Positions 26,116-35,917 of a DNA stretch of 64,000 nt are shown here, one piece after another. The notes below the pieces were generated by a model. The model searched no databases. It saw nothing but the letters and a program-made list of their open reading frames with translations, and was not told the DNA's origin. Origin of the DNA: Marinobacter panjinensis. GTDB lineage: Bacteria; Pseudomonadota; Gammaproteobacteria; Pseudomonadales; Oleiphilaceae. Numbering within the stretch: position 1 is the stretch's first letter; each line of letters begins with the position of its first letter. The stretch lies in contig NZ_SZYH01000001.1 of NCBI RefSeq assembly GCF_005298175.1, positions 1,488,001-1,552,000 on the forward strand, in the 5' to 3' direction. The position numbers and the translations under genes are program-made.

Positions 26116-28422
26116 ATGCTACTGGCTGTGTTATCAGGATTTCTGCTGGCAATAGTGGCACCGGCGCTGCACCGGGTAACGGGCAGGTACATCGGCTGGA
26201 CACTCGCGATACTGCCCGCAAGCCTGACTGCCTATTTCGCCAGCCTGATTCCGGAAATCCAGGCCAATGGTTCGCTGGTTCTGGAATATGCCTGGATACC
26301 GGGCCTGGGCATCAACCTGAACTTTCTGGTTGACGGCCTTTCCCTGGTTTTTGCCATGATGATCAGCGGCATCGGCACGTTTATCCTGATTTATGCCGGC
26401 GCCTACCTCGCTGGGCATAAATACCTGGCACGTTTCTTCGTGATCATGTTGTCCTTCATGGCCTCCATGCTGGGACTGGTGCTTTCTGACAACCTGGTTT
26501 CGCTGTTTGTGTTCTGGGAACTCACCAGTATTACCTCCTACATGCTGATCGGCTTCAACCATGAAGACATGGAGGCCCGAAAATGTGCGCTTCAGGGCCT
26601 GTTTGTCACCGCCGGCGGCGGCCTCGTACTGATGGCAGGGCTGATTCTTCTGTCGATCATGACTGGCAGTTACTCGTTGGCTGAAATCCTTGCGTCGGAT
26701 CTGGCCCTCCATGAACACGTCTTCTACACCGGGGCGGTCATCTGCATCCTTGCGGGATGCTTTACCAAATCCGCCCAGGTGCCGTTCCACTTCTGGCTGC
26801 CCAATGCCATGGCGGCACCCACGCCGGTTTCCGCCTTCCTGCACTCCGCTACCATGGTGAAAGCCGGCGTATACCTGATGGCACGCCTGAATCCCTCTCT
26901 GGGCGAGGGTGAACTCTGGAGCCAGGCATTGATGCTGTTCGGTGCCGCCACTATGTTTACCGGTGCCTACCTGGCCTTCAGCAGTACCGGTATCAAGAAA
27001 GTCCTCGCTTACTCCACCATCATGGCCCTGGGCACCCTCACGATGCTGATTGGCGTGGGGACCGAACTCGCCCTGACTGCCTTTATCTGTTTCCTGGTGG
27101 CGCATTCGCTGTACAAAGGGGCGCTGTTCATGATCGCTGGCGCCCTGGATCACGAAACCGGCACCAAGGACATCACCCGCATGGGCGGCCTGAAAAAGGC
27201 CATGCCGGTAACGGCGGTGATCGCATGCCTGGCAGCGTTGTCCCTGGCGGGCCTGCCACCCCTGTTCGGGTTTATCGCCAAGGAATTGCTGTTTGAGTCA
27301 TTGCTGGACTCCCCGCTCTGGTCCGCCGGTCTGACCACGGTAGCCGTTGCTGCTGCGGTGCTGATTGTCGGCGTTGCGGGCCTGGTGGCCATCAAGCCTT
27401 TCTTCGGTCAGGTCGGCAATACACCGAAAACCCCTCACGAGGCGCCCTTCGGCATGCTGATTGGCCCTGCGATACTGTCAGTGACTGCCCTGATATTCGG
27501 CCTCGCTCCGTTCCTTCCCGAGGGAGCGCTGCTACAGTCCGCCGTAGGCAGCGTCTATGGTGCTTCGGTAGAAACCCATCTGGCGCTCTGGCACGGCGTC
27601 AACGTGCCACTGATATTATCGATCGGAAGCCTGGTACTGGGCCTGAGCCTGCTGACCGGCTGGAACCGGCTGCAGCCATCCATTTATGCCATCAATACCT
27701 CCGCCGCCCGGTTTGGCCCGGAGGCGGGGTACTTCCGCTTTATGGAAGGCATCACCATTGTTGCAGCCTGGCAGACCCGGGTGTTGCAGAACGGAGTGCT
27801 CGGTTTGTACCTGCTGCTGCTGGTAGCGGTGACCTTCGGCCTCACCGGGTACACCCTGCTGACCCACCATGGCATCAATCTGACCCTGGACCTGACTGAC
27901 AGTTACTTCTATGAGTGGGGCATTGCTCTGCTGCTCGTTGCCGCTGCCACTTTTGCCAGCACCACCCACTCCCGCCTGGGCTCGGTGGCTTCGATGGGTG
28001 TACTTGGCTTCGGCGTTGCCCTCACCTTTATCCTGTTCAGCGCGCCTGACCTGGGCATTACCCAACTGCTGGTGGAAACGCTGACCGTCATCCTTCTGGT
28101 CCTGGTGCTGTTCAAGCTGCCGGAATTCGTCAACCTGTCCTCGCCGTTCGAACGATACCGCGACCTTGCGGTCGCTACGTTTGCCGGCGTGGTGATGACA
28201 CTGCTGATTCTCGCCGCACTGGATGTTCAATACTTCGAAAGTATCTCGAGCTACTACGTCGAGAACAGTGGGACGCTGGGCCATGGGCGCAACATCGTCA
28301 ACGTCATTCTGGTGGATTTCCGGGCTCTGGATACCCTGGGCGAGATCTTCGTTCTGTCACTGGCCGCCCTCGGCGTGCTTTCAATGATCAAACTGAGGGC
28401 GGAGGATCAGTACAAATCATGA
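26116..28422 (+). CDS. mrpA: Na+(K+)/H+ antiporter subunit MrpA/MnhA
   Basis: 768 residues, fully membrane-embedded, with the proton-pumping antiporter core homologous to NuoL: FVFWELTSITSYMLIGFNHE with the conserved Glu, GAVICILAGCFTKSAQVPFHFWLPNAM (the LPNAM loop with key Lys/His), and FICFLVAHSLYKGALFMIAGALDHETGTKD. The C-terminal MbhD/MbhE-like part follows: GVALTFILFSAPDLGITQLLVETLTVILL and DFRALDTLGEIFVLSLAALG. It is the large subunit of the Mrp complex that expels Na+ in exchange for protons. The GGAG that could serve as ribosome site is 12 bases before ATG and lies in the structured leader. Its stop overlaps mrpB (ATGA). Confidence 0.96.
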   Translation: MLLAVLSGFLLAIVAPALHRVTGRYIGWTLAILPASLTAYFASLIPEIQANGSLVLEYAWIPGLGINLNFLVDGLSLVFAMMISGIGTFILIYAGAYLAGHKYLARFFVIMLSFMASMLGLVLSDNLVSLFVFWELTSITSYMLIGFNHEDMEARKCALQGLFVTAGGGLVLMAGLILLSIMTGSYSLAEILASDLALHEHVFYTGAVICILAGCFTKSAQVPFHFWLPNAMAAPTPVSAFLHSATMVKAGVYLMARLNPSLGEGELWSQALMLFGAATMFTGAYLAFSSTGIKKVLAYSTIMALGTLTMLIGVGTELALTAFICFLVAHSLYKGALFMIAGALDHETGTKDITRMGGLKKAMPVTAVIACLAALSLAGLPPLFGFIAKELLFESLLDSPLWSAGLTTVAVAAAVLIVGVAGLVAIKPFFGQVGNTPKTPHEAPFGMLIGPAILSVTALIFGLAPFLPEGALLQSAVGSVYGASVETHLALWHGVNVPLILSIGSLVLGLSLLTGWNRLQPSIYAINTSAARFGPEAGYFRFMEGITIVAAWQTRVLQNGVLGLYLLLLVAVTFGLTGYTLLTHHGINLTLDLTDSYFYEWGIALLLVAAATFASTTHSRLGSVASMGVLGFGVALTFILFSAPDLGITQLLVETLTVILLVLVLFKLPEFVNLSSPFERYRDLAVATFAGVVMTLLILAALDVQYFESISSYYVENSGTLGHGRNIVNVILVDFRALDTLGEIFVLSLAALGVLSMIKLRAEDQYKS

Positions 28423-28844
28423 AATCCAATACTCTGATTCTGCACACCGCTGCACTGTTTATCATGCCGTTGCAGCTTATGTTCTCCGTCTTCCTGCTGC
28501 TCCGTGGCCACGACGAGCCCGGTGGCGGTTTCATTGGCGGACTGGTAGCGGCGAGTGCCTTTGTGCTCTACGCCTTTGCGTTTGGCTCGGAACCCACTCG
28601 CCGCATCCTTCGGGTCGCCCCCAGGGATCTCCTGGCTGCCGGGCTGTTGTTCGCCATCGCCTCGACCATTCCTGCATTTCTGGCAGGCCAGCCCATGCTG
28701 ACCGCTCACTGGTGGGAGCTGCCGCTTCCCGGAGGTAGCTACCTCAAGCTGTCAACGCCACTGATTTTTGATATTGGGGTTTACGCAGCCGTCCTTGGCA
28801 CCATCATGACGTTTGTTATCAACCTGATGGAGTCGGATGAATGA
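28419..28844 (+). CDS. mrpB: Na+/H+ antiporter subunit MrpB
   Basis: 141 residues with four membrane helices. The motif LLLRGHDEPGGGFIGGLVAASAFVLYAF is the MrpB signature (GHDxPGGGFxGGL), and the end, FDIGVYAAVLGTIMTFVINLME, is typical. The ATG overlaps the mrpA stop by 4 bases, so translation is coupled. Part of the seven-gene Mrp complex. Confidence 0.95.
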   Translation: MKSNTLILHTAALFIMPLQLMFSVFLLLRGHDEPGGGFIGGLVAASAFVLYAFAFGSEPTRRILRVAPRDLLAAGLLFAIASTIPAFLAGQPMLTAHWWELPLPGGSYLKLSTPLIFDIGVYAAVLGTIMTFVINLMESDE

Positions 28845-28890
28845 ATCAGGGCATTGACATCCAATACGACCATTCAAAAGGAGGGCCGTT

Positions 28891-29238
28891 ATGGAAAGCC
28901 TGATGGCTTACGTCGTCGGCATCCTTTTCGCGGCAGCGATTTACATGATGCTGCGACGCTCCATTGTCAAACTGGTCATTGGCCTGATAATGCTGAGCAA
29001 CGCTGCCAACCTTCTCATTTTTGTCGTCTCCGGCATGACCAGGGGAGCGCCTCCCCTGCTTCCGGAAGGTGCTGATGCGCCTCTGGGTGCGGTTGCTGAT
29101 CCGCTACCCCAGGCACTGATACTGACTGCCATCGTTATCGCCTTCGGCGTCCTGGCCTTCGCAGTGGTTCTTATACGCCGCGCGTATGAAGTAGTGGGAA
29201 CCGATGACCTCGACCAGATGAAGGATACGGATACTTGA
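28891..29238 (+). CDS. mrpC: Na+/H+ antiporter subunit MrpC (NuoK-like)
   Basis: 115 residues with three helices, homologous to Nuo[26 protein letters not shown] carries the conserved polar region of helix 2, and [25 protein letters not shown] forms helix 3. A good ribosome site (AAAAGGAGGG) precedes ATG. The gap of 46 bases after mrpB is the longest in the operon. Confidence 0.95.
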   Translation: MESLMAYVVGILFAAAIYMMLRRSIVKLVIGLIMLSNAANLLIFVVSGMTRGAPPLLPEGADAPLGAVADPLPQALILTAIVIAFGVLAFAVVLIRRAYEVVGTDDLDQMKDTDT

Positions 29239-30749
29239 ACCTGGAACTCGTCCTCCCTATTCTTATTCCGCTGATTTCCGGCGCCCTGTCAGTGGCACTG
29301 TGGCGCTCGGTTCGCTATCAGCGCATCCTGGCGGTTCTGGCTACCGCCCTTTTGCTCGCGGCCAGTGTCTGGTTGCTGCGCTCAACCATTGACCAGGGGT
29401 TCCTGGTGATGGAAATGGGCAGTTGGCCGGCACCCTTCAGCATTGTCTTTGTCTCCGACCTGCTCAGTGCCATCATGATCGTGTTGACCGGAATCATCGG
29501 TCTTGCCATCGCCATCTATTCACTGGCGTCCACACCCAGCGGGCATGAGAAATTCGGTTATTATCCCCTGATGCACCTGCTGCTGGCCGGGGTTGCAGGT
29601 TCTTTCCTGACTGGCGACATTTTCAACCTGTTTGTCTGGTTTGAGGTGATGCTGCTCGCCTCTTTTGCCCTGCTCACTCTGGGGGGTGAACGGGCGCAGA
29701 TGGAAGGGGCGATCAAATACGTCACCCTGAACCTGTTTTCTTCCGCGATTTTCCTGTCAGCGGTGGGCCTGCTTTACGGAACCGTCGGTACGCTCAACAT
29801 GGCGGATATCGCCCAGAAAGTGGCCACACTGGAAGACCCTGGAATGGTCACGGTGGTATCCATGATGTTCATGGTGTCCTTTGGCATCAAGGCGGCCGCC
29901 TTTCCGTTGTTTTTCTGGTTGCCGGCTTCCTACCACACCCCACAGGTGGCGGTTTCCGCCCTCTTTGCCGGGCTGCTGACCAAGGTGGGTGTCTACGCCC
30001 TGTACCGGGTATTCACCCTGATCTTTACCCAGGATGTGGAGTACACCCACACGATTCTGCTGTGGGCCGCTGCGCTCACCATGCTGACAGGCGTTCTCGG
30101 GGCTGCGGCCCAGTTCGAGTTCCGAAGGATTCTGTCGTTCCATATCGTCAGCCAGATCGGCTACATGATTCTCGGGCTTGCCCTTTTCACCCCGCTGGCC
30201 ATCATTGGCGGCGTGTTCTATATCATGCACCACATCATCGTGAAGACGAATCTGTTCCTGGTCAGTGGCATTGTTTACCGGCTGCTCGGCAGCTACGAAC
30301 TGAAGGATCTTGGCGGCGTCTACAAAGAGCGGCCAATGCTCGCCCTGCTGTTCCTGATTCCTGCCCTGTCACTGGCCGGTATTCCGCCCCTGTCCGGGTT
30401 CTTTGCAAAATTCGTTGTGATCCGCGCCGGCCTGGAAGCGGAAGCCTATGTTGTGACCGGCATAGCCCTGCTGGTTGGCCTGCTGACGCTCTACTCCATG
30501 ATCAAGATCTGGGCGGAGGTGTTCTGGAAGAAAACGCCAGAACACGTCAAATCGCTGAGCCTTTTGAGGGGCGAGGTGAAAACAAGTCACAACTGGGCCT
30601 ACCACATACCGGTCGTCGGCCTTGCTGCCTGCACCCTGTATATTGGCCTTAACGGCCAGCCGATCTATGAACTGGCGGAAATGGCGGCTGACCAGCTGAT
30701 GAACCCTGAGCTCTATATAGAAGCGGTTCTGGGAGGTGCGCAACAATGA
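29235..30749 (+). CDS. mrpD: Na+/H+ antiporter subunit MrpD (NuoN/M-like)
   Basis: 504 residues with about 14 helices and the second proton channel of the complex: [20 protein letters not shown] with the conserved Glu, [22 protein letters not shown] with the broken-helix Lys, and [18 protein letters not shown] with the central Lys/His. The first codon appears to be TTG at 29235, overlapping the mrpC stop (TTGA); AAGGA lies upstream. Its stop overlaps mrpE (ATGA). Confidence 0.95.
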   Translation: MNLELVLPILIPLISGALSVALWRSVRYQRILAVLATALLLAASVWLLRSTIDQGFLVMEMGSWPAPFSIVFVSDLLSAIMIVLTGIIGLAIAIYSLASTPSGHEKFGYYPLMHLLLAGVAGSFLTGDIFNLFVWFEVMLLASFALLTLGGERAQMEGAIKYVTLNLFSSAIFLSAVGLLYGTVGTLNMADIAQKVATLEDPGMVTVVSMMFMVSFGIKAAAFPLFFWLPASYHTPQVAVSALFAGLLTKVGVYALYRVFTLIFTQDVEYTHTILLWAAALTMLTGVLGAAAQFEFRRILSFHIVSQIGYMILGLALFTPLAIIGGVFYIMHHIIVKTNLFLVSGIVYRLLGSYELKDLGGVYKERPMLALLFLIPALSLAGIPPLSGFFAKFVVIRAGLEAEAYVVTGIALLVGLLTLYSMIKIWAEVFWKKTPEHVKSLSLLRGEVKTSHNWAYHIPVVGLAACTLYIGLNGQPIYELAEMAADQLMNPELYIEAVLGGAQQ

Positions 30750-31219
30750 TCGGTTTCTTCTGGAACATCATGCTGGCACTGGCCTGGGTGGCCCTGAGTG
30801 GCAACTTCTCGGCGATGAACTTCCTGGCTGGTTTCTTCTTTGCCTACCTGGCGCTGATGGTCCTGCAAAGGCAGGTCCCCGTGCTCAAGGGCTATTCAAG
30901 CCGTATCCCCCGGGTGGCGGCGTTTCTGGTGTTTTTTGTGAAAGAACTGGTAAAAGCCAACTTCCGCGTTGCCTATGACGTCGCCACGCCGGTCTGGTAT
31001 ATGAGACCCGGTGTGATTGCATTTCGTCTTGAGGCCCATACCGACGTCGAGATCATGTTCCTGAGCAGCGTGATCTCCCTGACACCGGGAACCCTGAGCC
31101 TGGACGTGTCGGACGACCGTCAGGTGCTTTTCATTCATGCCATGTTCCTCCAGGATGAAGAACAGTTGCGGCAGGACCTCAGGGAACTCGAGCACCGAAT
31201 CCTGAAGATCTTGCGCTAA
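30746..31219 (+). CDS. mrpE: Na+/H+ antiporter subunit MrpE
   Basis: 157 residues. The N terminus is hydrophobic (FFWNIMLALAWVALSG, MNFLAGFFFAYLALMVLQR) and the soluble C-terminal part has the family pattern VEIMFLSSVISLTPGTLSLDVS followed by LFIHAMFLQDEEQLRQDLRELE. It overlaps mrpD by 4 bases. Confidence 0.94.
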   Translation: MIGFFWNIMLALAWVALSGNFSAMNFLAGFFFAYLALMVLQRQVPVLKGYSSRIPRVAAFLVFFVKELVKANFRVAYDVATPVWYMRPGVIAFRLEAHTDVEIMFLSSVISLTPGTLSLDVSDDRQVLFIHAMFLQDEEQLRQDLRELEHRILKILR

Positions 31220-31230
31220 GGAGCCAATAC

Positions 31231-31503
31231 GTGATTCCGTTTGTGATCAACATTGTCTATTTCATGCTCTCGTTGGCGCTCCTGTTCGCATTCATTCGTC
31301 TGACCAGGGGCCCTTCCCTGCCAGACCGCGTTGTGGCCCTGGAGTTGGTGGCTTCCATTGTGGTGGGCTATGTCGGAGTGCATGCGATCGATACCGGAGT
31401 CTCCAGCCTGCTGGACGTGGCCATCGTCATCGCTCTGACCGCCTTCCTGGCAGCCATCGGATTTGCCCGCTTCCTGGAACGGGGAGGTCGCAGGAATGAT
31501 TGA
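31231..31503 (+). CDS. mrpF: Na+/H+ antiporter subunit MrpF
   Basis: 90 residues with three helices and the MrpF motif FIRLTRGPSLPDRVVALELV, where the conserved Asp of PDR lies in the ion path. The start codon is GTG at 31231 with AAGGAG 8 bases upstream. Its stop overlaps mrpG by 8 bases. Confidence 0.94.
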   Translation: MIPFVINIVYFMLSLALLFAFIRLTRGPSLPDRVVALELVASIVVGYVGVHAIDTGVSSLLDVAIVIALTAFLAAIGFARFLERGGRRND

Positions 31504-31909
31504 AATCATCGTCTCGGTACTGCTTCTCGCAGGGGCGGCATTCATGCTGCTTGCTGCCGTTGGCATTCTTCGCCTGCCTGACCTGCCCACCCGTATGCAT
31601 GCGTCTACCAAGGCCGGTGCCATGGGTGCCATGTTCACCATGGGCGGTGTAGCGTTCTATTTCGGAGACAGCATCGTGTTTGCCCGGGCGTTTGCGATTG
31701 TGGTGTTCATCCTGATTACCTCGCCCATCGCCGCCCATGTTATCGGGCGTGCCGGGTACTTTACCGGAACCACGCTCTGGGACGGTACCGTCAAGGACGA
31801 GCTCCGGGAAAACTACGACGCCGATACACACAAGCTCAGCAGCGGCTATGAGGGTAGTCCCGAGAGCGTGACACCTCCGCCCGAACCCGAATCACCCGAA
31901 GACCCCTAG
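31496..31909 (+). CDS. mrpG: Na+/H+ antiporter subunit MrpG
   Basis: 137 residues. The family core AAFMLLAAVGILRLPDLPTRMHASTKAGAMGAM (MrpG signature around RMHAxTKA) is followed by two more helices and an acidic, Pro-rich tail (SPESVTPPPEPESPEDP). The ATG at 31496 has AGGA immediately upstream and overlaps the mrpF stop; the frame is open a further 11 codons upstream without family likeness. Last gene of the operon. Confidence 0.93.
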   Translation: MIEIIVSVLLLAGAAFMLLAAVGILRLPDLPTRMHASTKAGAMGAMFTMGGVAFYFGDSIVFARAFAIVVFILITSPIAAHVIGRAGYFTGTTLWDGTVKDELRENYDADTHKLSSGYEGSPESVTPPPEPESPEDP

Positions 31910-31928
31910 GCTTCCCCCTCTTTTAGGT

Positions 31929-31958
31929 TTGCCGCGGTTATTTTTCACAACGCGGCAA
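31929..31958. other. Hairpin between mrpG and ppnP
   Basis: TTGCCGCG (31929-31936) pairs perfectly with CGCGGCAA (31951-31958) around a 14-base AT-rich loop. No T run follows, so it may be a Rho-type end of the mrp transcript or a feature of the ppnP promoter. A -10-like TATAGT lies just downstream at 31971-31976. Confidence 0.4.
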
Positions 31959-32005
31959 TACAACTTCGCGTATAGTGCGCCCATCAATTATTAGGAGATG
32001 CTTTC

Positions 32006-32287
32006 ATGTTGAACGTGAATGAATATTTTGATGGAAAGGCCAAATCCATTGCCTTCCAGACCTCCACACTGCCAGCTACGGTCGGCGTGATCAGTCCGGG
32101 CGAATACGAATTCGGCACCAGTAAAAAAGAAACCATGACCGTCATCAGTGGCGCACTTACCGTACTGCTGCCAGGTATGGATGAATGGATGACCTATGGT
32201 TCCGGCGAGTTTTTCGAGGTAGCGGGACAGGCCAGCTTCAAGGCAAAAACCGACGTAGACACTGCTTATCTGTGTACCTACGAATAA
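32006..32287 (+). CDS. ppnP: Pyrimidine/purine nucleoside phosphorylase PpnP (YaiE)
   Basis: 93 residues, one small cupin. It starts MLNVNEYFDGKAKSIAFQT and has GVISPGEYEFGTSKKETMTVISGALTVLLPG and ends AYLCTYE, matching E. coli YaiE/PpnP in length and pattern. PpnP phosphorolyses a wide range of nucleosides to base and ribose-1-phosphate. The ribosome site AGGAG lies 8 bases before ATG. It is preceded by a hairpin and its own likely promoter, so it is probably separate from mrp. Confidence 0.94.
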   Translation: MLNVNEYFDGKAKSIAFQTSTLPATVGVISPGEYEFGTSKKETMTVISGALTVLLPGMDEWMTYGSGEFFEVAGQASFKAKTDVDTAYLCTYE

Positions 32288-32460
32288 CACCTGCACATCA
32301 CTCCTGAAAAACGCGGAACTGGAGACACGGGCCAATAAAAAACCTGCGGCTCCGGTTCTGCGTTATTTTTAACCTAAAAGGTTTCCGTTGACGTAAAACT
32401 GTGTCAGATTTAGGTCTCTTCTCGTTATAAATTAAACAATTGAGAAAGAGGCACCGAGTT

Positions 32461-34104
32461 ATGGCACAGACCCGCATCCTGCCGCCGGCAGACAACGCCC
32501 ATCAGTATCCACTACTGATCAAGCAACTGCTCATGTCTGGCCCCAGGTACTCTCCTGACCAGGAAATTGTTTACGCCAACCGTTCAAAGTACACCTACAC
32601 CGATCTGGTTGAACGCATCCATCGCCTGGCAAACGCCCTGACCGATGCCGGCGTCAAACCTGGTGACACCATCGCCGTTATGGACTGGGACACGCCCCGT
32701 TACCTGGAGTGTTTCTTTGCCATTCCGATGATTGGTGCGGTCCTGCACACTGTCAATGTGCGCCTGTCACCGGACCAGATCGTTTACACCATGAACCATG
32801 CCGAAGACGATGTGGTCATGGTCCATGACGACTTCCTGCCCATCCTGGAAGGTGTGAAGGACGAGATAAAAACCGTCAAACACTACATTCAGTTAAGCGA
32901 CGAGCCGAGCGCAAAGTCCACCTCACTGAATTCCCTCGGTGAATACGAGGCGCTTCTCGCCAAGGCGGGCGCCCAATTCGACTTCCCGGATTTTGACGAG
33001 AACAGCATTGCCACCACCTTCTACACCACCGGCACCACCGGCAATCCGAAGGGGGTTTTCTTCAGCCACCGGCAGCTGGTCCTGCACACCCTGGCCATGA
33101 CCGGATCCCTGTCCGCCTACGACGAGATACCGCTGCTTCGCTCTTCATCGGTGTACATGCCGGTCACCCCCATGTTCCACGTTCATGCCTGGGGTGTGCC
33201 CTACGCCGCCACCATGATGGGCATCAAGCAGGTCTACCCCGGACGCTATGAGCCCGAGCTGCTGGTCGATCTGCTCAAGGAACACAAGGTCACTTTCTCC
33301 CACTGTGTCCCCACAGTGATGCAGATGATGATGGCCACCGAATCCATCAAGACCGCCGACCTGAGCAACTGGCACGTACTGATCGGCGGCAGCGCCCTTA
33401 CCCGGGGCCTGTGTGATGCCGGCGCCAGACTGGGCATTTCCATGTATACCGGTTATGGCATGTCGGAAACCTGTCCACTGCTGAGCGTAACCCACCTCAA
33501 GCCGGAAGACCTGGAACTGCCGCTGGAGCAGCAGACGTCCAAGCGCATCAAAACGGGCATCGCAGTGCCCATGGTCAACCTTGAAATCGTTGACCCGGAA
33601 GGCAACCCGGTGCCCCACGACGGCGAAGCCAAGGGCGAAGTGGTTGCCCGCGCGCCCTGGCTTACCCAGAGCTACTTCAAGGAGCCGGAAAAAGGCGAGG
33701 AACTCTGGCAGGGTGGCTGGCTGCACACCGGTGACGTGGCCAGCATGGAGCCGGACAACACCCTGGTGATCAAGGACCGCATCAAGGATGTGATCAAGAC
33801 CGGCGGTGAATGGCTCTCATCACTGGATCTGGAGAACCTGATCAGCCAGCACCCGGCGGTTGCCGGCGCTGCTGTAGTAGGCGTACCGGACGAGAAATGG
33901 GGCGAGCGCCCCCATGCCCTGGTTACCCTTAAACCTGGCGAGGAGGCCTCACTCGAGGATATCCAGAGTCACCTGAAGAAGTTCGTGGATTCCGGCGAAA
34001 TCAACAAGTGGGCCATCCCCGGCCAGATTGATTTTGTTGAGGATATTCCGAAAACCAGTGTTGGCAAGATCAACAAGAAGCTGATCCGGGATCAGTTGAA
34101 GTAG
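32461..34104 (+). CDS. Fatty-acid--CoA ligase (AMP-forming), AlkK/DmdB-like
   Basis: 547 residues of ANL-superfamily adenylate-forming enzyme. P-loop TTFYTTGTTGNPKGVFFSH (A3), LIGGSALTRGLC, A5 GYGMSETCPLLS, A7 GWLHTGDVASMEPDNTLVIKDRIKD, A8 GEWLSSLDLENLISQHPAV, A10 PKTSVGKINKKLI with the catalytic Lys. It activates a carboxylic acid to its CoA thioester. The size and motifs fit the medium-chain AlkK group and the DMSP-pathway DmdB group, which I cannot separate. ATG at 32461 is the start used; the frame has a possible Met 7 codons upstream with no better ribosome site. Confidence 0.9.
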   Translation: MAQTRILPPADNAHQYPLLIKQLLMSGPRYSPDQEIVYANRSKYTYTDLVERIHRLANALTDAGVKPGDTIAVMDWDTPRYLECFFAIPMIGAVLHTVNVRLSPDQIVYTMNHAEDDVVMVHDDFLPILEGVKDEIKTVKHYIQLSDEPSAKSTSLNSLGEYEALLAKAGAQFDFPDFDENSIATTFYTTGTTGNPKGVFFSHRQLVLHTLAMTGSLSAYDEIPLLRSSSVYMPVTPMFHVHAWGVPYAATMMGIKQVYPGRYEPELLVDLLKEHKVTFSHCVPTVMQMMMATESIKTADLSNWHVLIGGSALTRGLCDAGARLGISMYTGYGMSETCPLLSVTHLKPEDLELPLEQQTSKRIKTGIAVPMVNLEIVDPEGNPVPHDGEAKGEVVARAPWLTQSYFKEPEKGEELWQGGWLHTGDVASMEPDNTLVIKDRIKDVIKTGGEWLSSLDLENLISQHPAVAGAAVVGVPDEKWGERPHALVTLKPGEEASLEDIQSHLKKFVDSGEINKWAIPGQIDFVEDIPKTSVGKINKKLIRDQLK

Positions 34105-34170
34105 ACTCCGAAGACAGTCCGCCCCACACTCCTTCCGGGATGTGGGGCCTATGCCTCCGACCAGAACCGG

Positions 34171-35424
34171 TTAAAGCCCGGTAAACGCAAACTCCACATC
34201 CGGTTTGCGCCCCGCCACAATATCCGTCAGCGCTGCAGCAGAACCGCAGGAGTGCGTCCAGCCCAGCGTACCGTGACCGGTGTTCAGGTAGAGGTTGCCG
34301 AAATGACTTTTTCCGATATAAGGCACATTGGAGGGGGTTGCCGGCCGTAACCCGGCCCAGAACTCCGATTGCTCCCAGTGGCCGGCCTCTGGCATCAGTT
34401 CGGCGGTTCGCCGGACAATCGCCCGGCAGCGGGCAAGATTCAGCTCCCGGCTATAGCCGCTCAGTTCGGCCGTTCCCGCCACGCGAATGCGGTCGCCGAG
34501 GCGTGAAAACACCAGTTTGAACTCGTCGTCCGTGAGGCTGACATTGAACGCCGCTTCTTCATTTTTTACCGGCACGGTTATGGAATAACCCTTCGCCGGG
34601 TAGATGTTCAGGAACAGGCCCAGCTTCCGGGCCAGTATGGCGCTGAAGCTGCCGAGGCAGAGTACGTAACTGTCCGCGTGCAGGGTCTGATGCTTTCCCG
34701 CACGAATAACGTTCACGCCAAGCACACGATCCCGCGTGTTCTCAAAGCCGAGAATGTCCGTCTGGTAAAGGAATTCAACACCGGCGTCCTGTGCTTTTTT
34801 GGCCAGAGCCTGGGTAAACTGGCAGGCATCACCGGATTCATCTTCCGAGGTGTAGGTTGCACCGGCAATCCGATGTCTGACTGGTGCCAGCGCAGGCTCC
34901 AGCTCAACCGCGTGATCGGCATCGATCACCTGGCGGTCACAACCCAGCTCCCGCATGATGCGGGCCGGCTCCAAAGCCGACTCAAACTCTGCTGGGTTGG
35001 TGTAAAAATGCAGGATACCCCGCTCAAGGTGAGAGTACTCGATTCCGGTATCCTTGCGCAGTGCCTGCAAACACTCCCGACTGTAGGTGCCAAGACGCAC
35101 AATCTGCCGGATATTATGGGCGGCTCTGGCGGACGTACACTGCCGCAGGAATGCGATAGCCCAACGCCACTGGGCCGGATCCATGCTCGGGCGGAACAGC
35201 AGGGGCGCATCTGAACGCGCCAGCCATTTGAGCACCTTTAATGGTGCTGAGGGGTTGGCCCAGGGTTCGGCATGGGATACCGAGATCTGTCCGCCATTGG
35301 CATAACTGGTTTCAGTACCTGCATTACTCTGCCGGTCTACAACGGTGACGTCATAGCCCTGCTGTCTCAGGAACCATGCGGTGGTAACACCAACAACGCC
35401 GGCACCCAGCACCAGTATGTGCAT
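34171..35424 (-). CDS. dadA: D-amino acid dehydrogenase small subunit DadA
   Basis: 417 residues. The N-terminal FAD dinucleotide motif is LVLGAGVVGVTTAWFLRQQG (residues 4-23), followed by the family signature VVDRQSNAGTETSYANGGQISVSHAEPWANP (YANGGQIS) and late segments FWAGLRPATPSNVPYIG and YLNTGHGTLGWTHSCGSA. It oxidises D-amino acids, especially D-alanine, to 2-oxoacids and feeds electrons to the respiratory chain at the inner membrane. No dadX racemase is adjacent. The ribosome site is strong (GGGGGA before ATG). Confidence 0.95.
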   Translation of the reverse strand: MHILVLGAGVVGVTTAWFLRQQGYDVTVVDRQSNAGTETSYANGGQISVSHAEPWANPSAPLKVLKWLARSDAPLLFRPSMDPAQWRWAIAFLRQCTSARAAHNIRQIVRLGTYSRECLQALRKDTGIEYSHLERGILHFYTNPAEFESALEPARIMRELGCDRQVIDADHAVELEPALAPVRHRIAGATYTSEDESGDACQFTQALAKKAQDAGVEFLYQTDILGFENTRDRVLGVNVIRAGKHQTLHADSYVLCLGSFSAILARKLGLFLNIYPAKGYSITVPVKNEEAAFNVSLTDDEFKLVFSRLGDRIRVAGTAELSGYSRELNLARCRAIVRRTAELMPEAGHWEQSEFWAGLRPATPSNVPYIGKSHFGNLYLNTGHGTLGWTHSCGSAAALTDIVAGRKPDVEFAFTGL

Positions 35425-35526
35425 TCATTTCCCCCTTGGCCTGCACTTGAATAAGTGGACTATGGTAACGTCTGGATCCAGCGATTGCGTGTCAGACCAT
35501 GAGCCACTTTCGAGCTTTGCAGGTGT

Positions 35527-35880
35527 TCAGCCGCCGGCCTTTTTCACGATCCAGCCTTTATCCTTCAAAAGCGGCACCAGCACATCCCGCTGGTCACCCT
35601 GAATCTCCACCACCCCGTCCTTGACGGTACCACCGGTTCCGCATCGGGCCTTGAGTATCTTGGCGAAGGCTTTCAGGTCTTTTTCGTCGAGGGGGATGCC
35701 GGTGATCAGGGTAACGCCCTTGCCCTTGCGACCCTTGGTTTCACGGCTGACGCGTACAACGCCATCACCGGCGGGGCGTGATGGCGCCCCACAAATGCAG
35801 TCGTCAACCGGGTGTCGACAACCGGGGCACATGCGCCCCTGCTCCGTGGAGAACACCAGTCCTCCGGAACCTTTTTTCAT
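35527..35880 (-). CDS. yciH: SUI1/eIF1-family protein YciH
   Basis: 117 residues. The N terminus has a zinc-knuckle-like set, Cys18, Cys21, Cys28 and Cys30 (MCPGCRHPVDDCIC), then the SUI1 domain from VRVSRETKGRKGKGVTLITG through LKARCGTGGTVKDGVVEIQGDQRDVLVPLLKDKG. It resembles E. coli YciH, which influences translation initiation fidelity and stress-time translation. The ribosome site AGAGGA is 6 bases before ATG. It is the last of several genes on the minus strand after the two-component system and YigZ. Confidence 0.93.
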   Translation of the reverse strand: MKKGSGGLVFSTEQGRMCPGCRHPVDDCICGAPSRPAGDGVVRVSRETKGRKGKGVTLITGIPLDEKDLKAFAKILKARCGTGGTVKDGVVEIQGDQRDVLVPLLKDKGWIVKKAGG

Positions 35881-35917
35881 AACGTCCTCTTAGTCACTAC
35901 GGTATCTGCCGGGGGCT

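Noticed and set aside
26134..27153. A 339-codon minus-strand open frame across mrpA
   Set aside because: Antisense shadow of a certain membrane protein; rich in His/Gln/Gly as expected for reversed membrane codons.
32388..32416. TTGACG with a 17-base spacer as a promoter for the acyl-CoA ligase gene
   Set aside because: The -10 position (TAGGTC) is a poor match, so the call would rest on one hexamer.
34121..34148. Hairpin GCCCCACA/TGTGGGGC after the acyl-CoA ligase gene as a terminator
   Set aside because: The 8-bp stem is perfect but there is no T run on either side; it could only be part of a Rho-type end.
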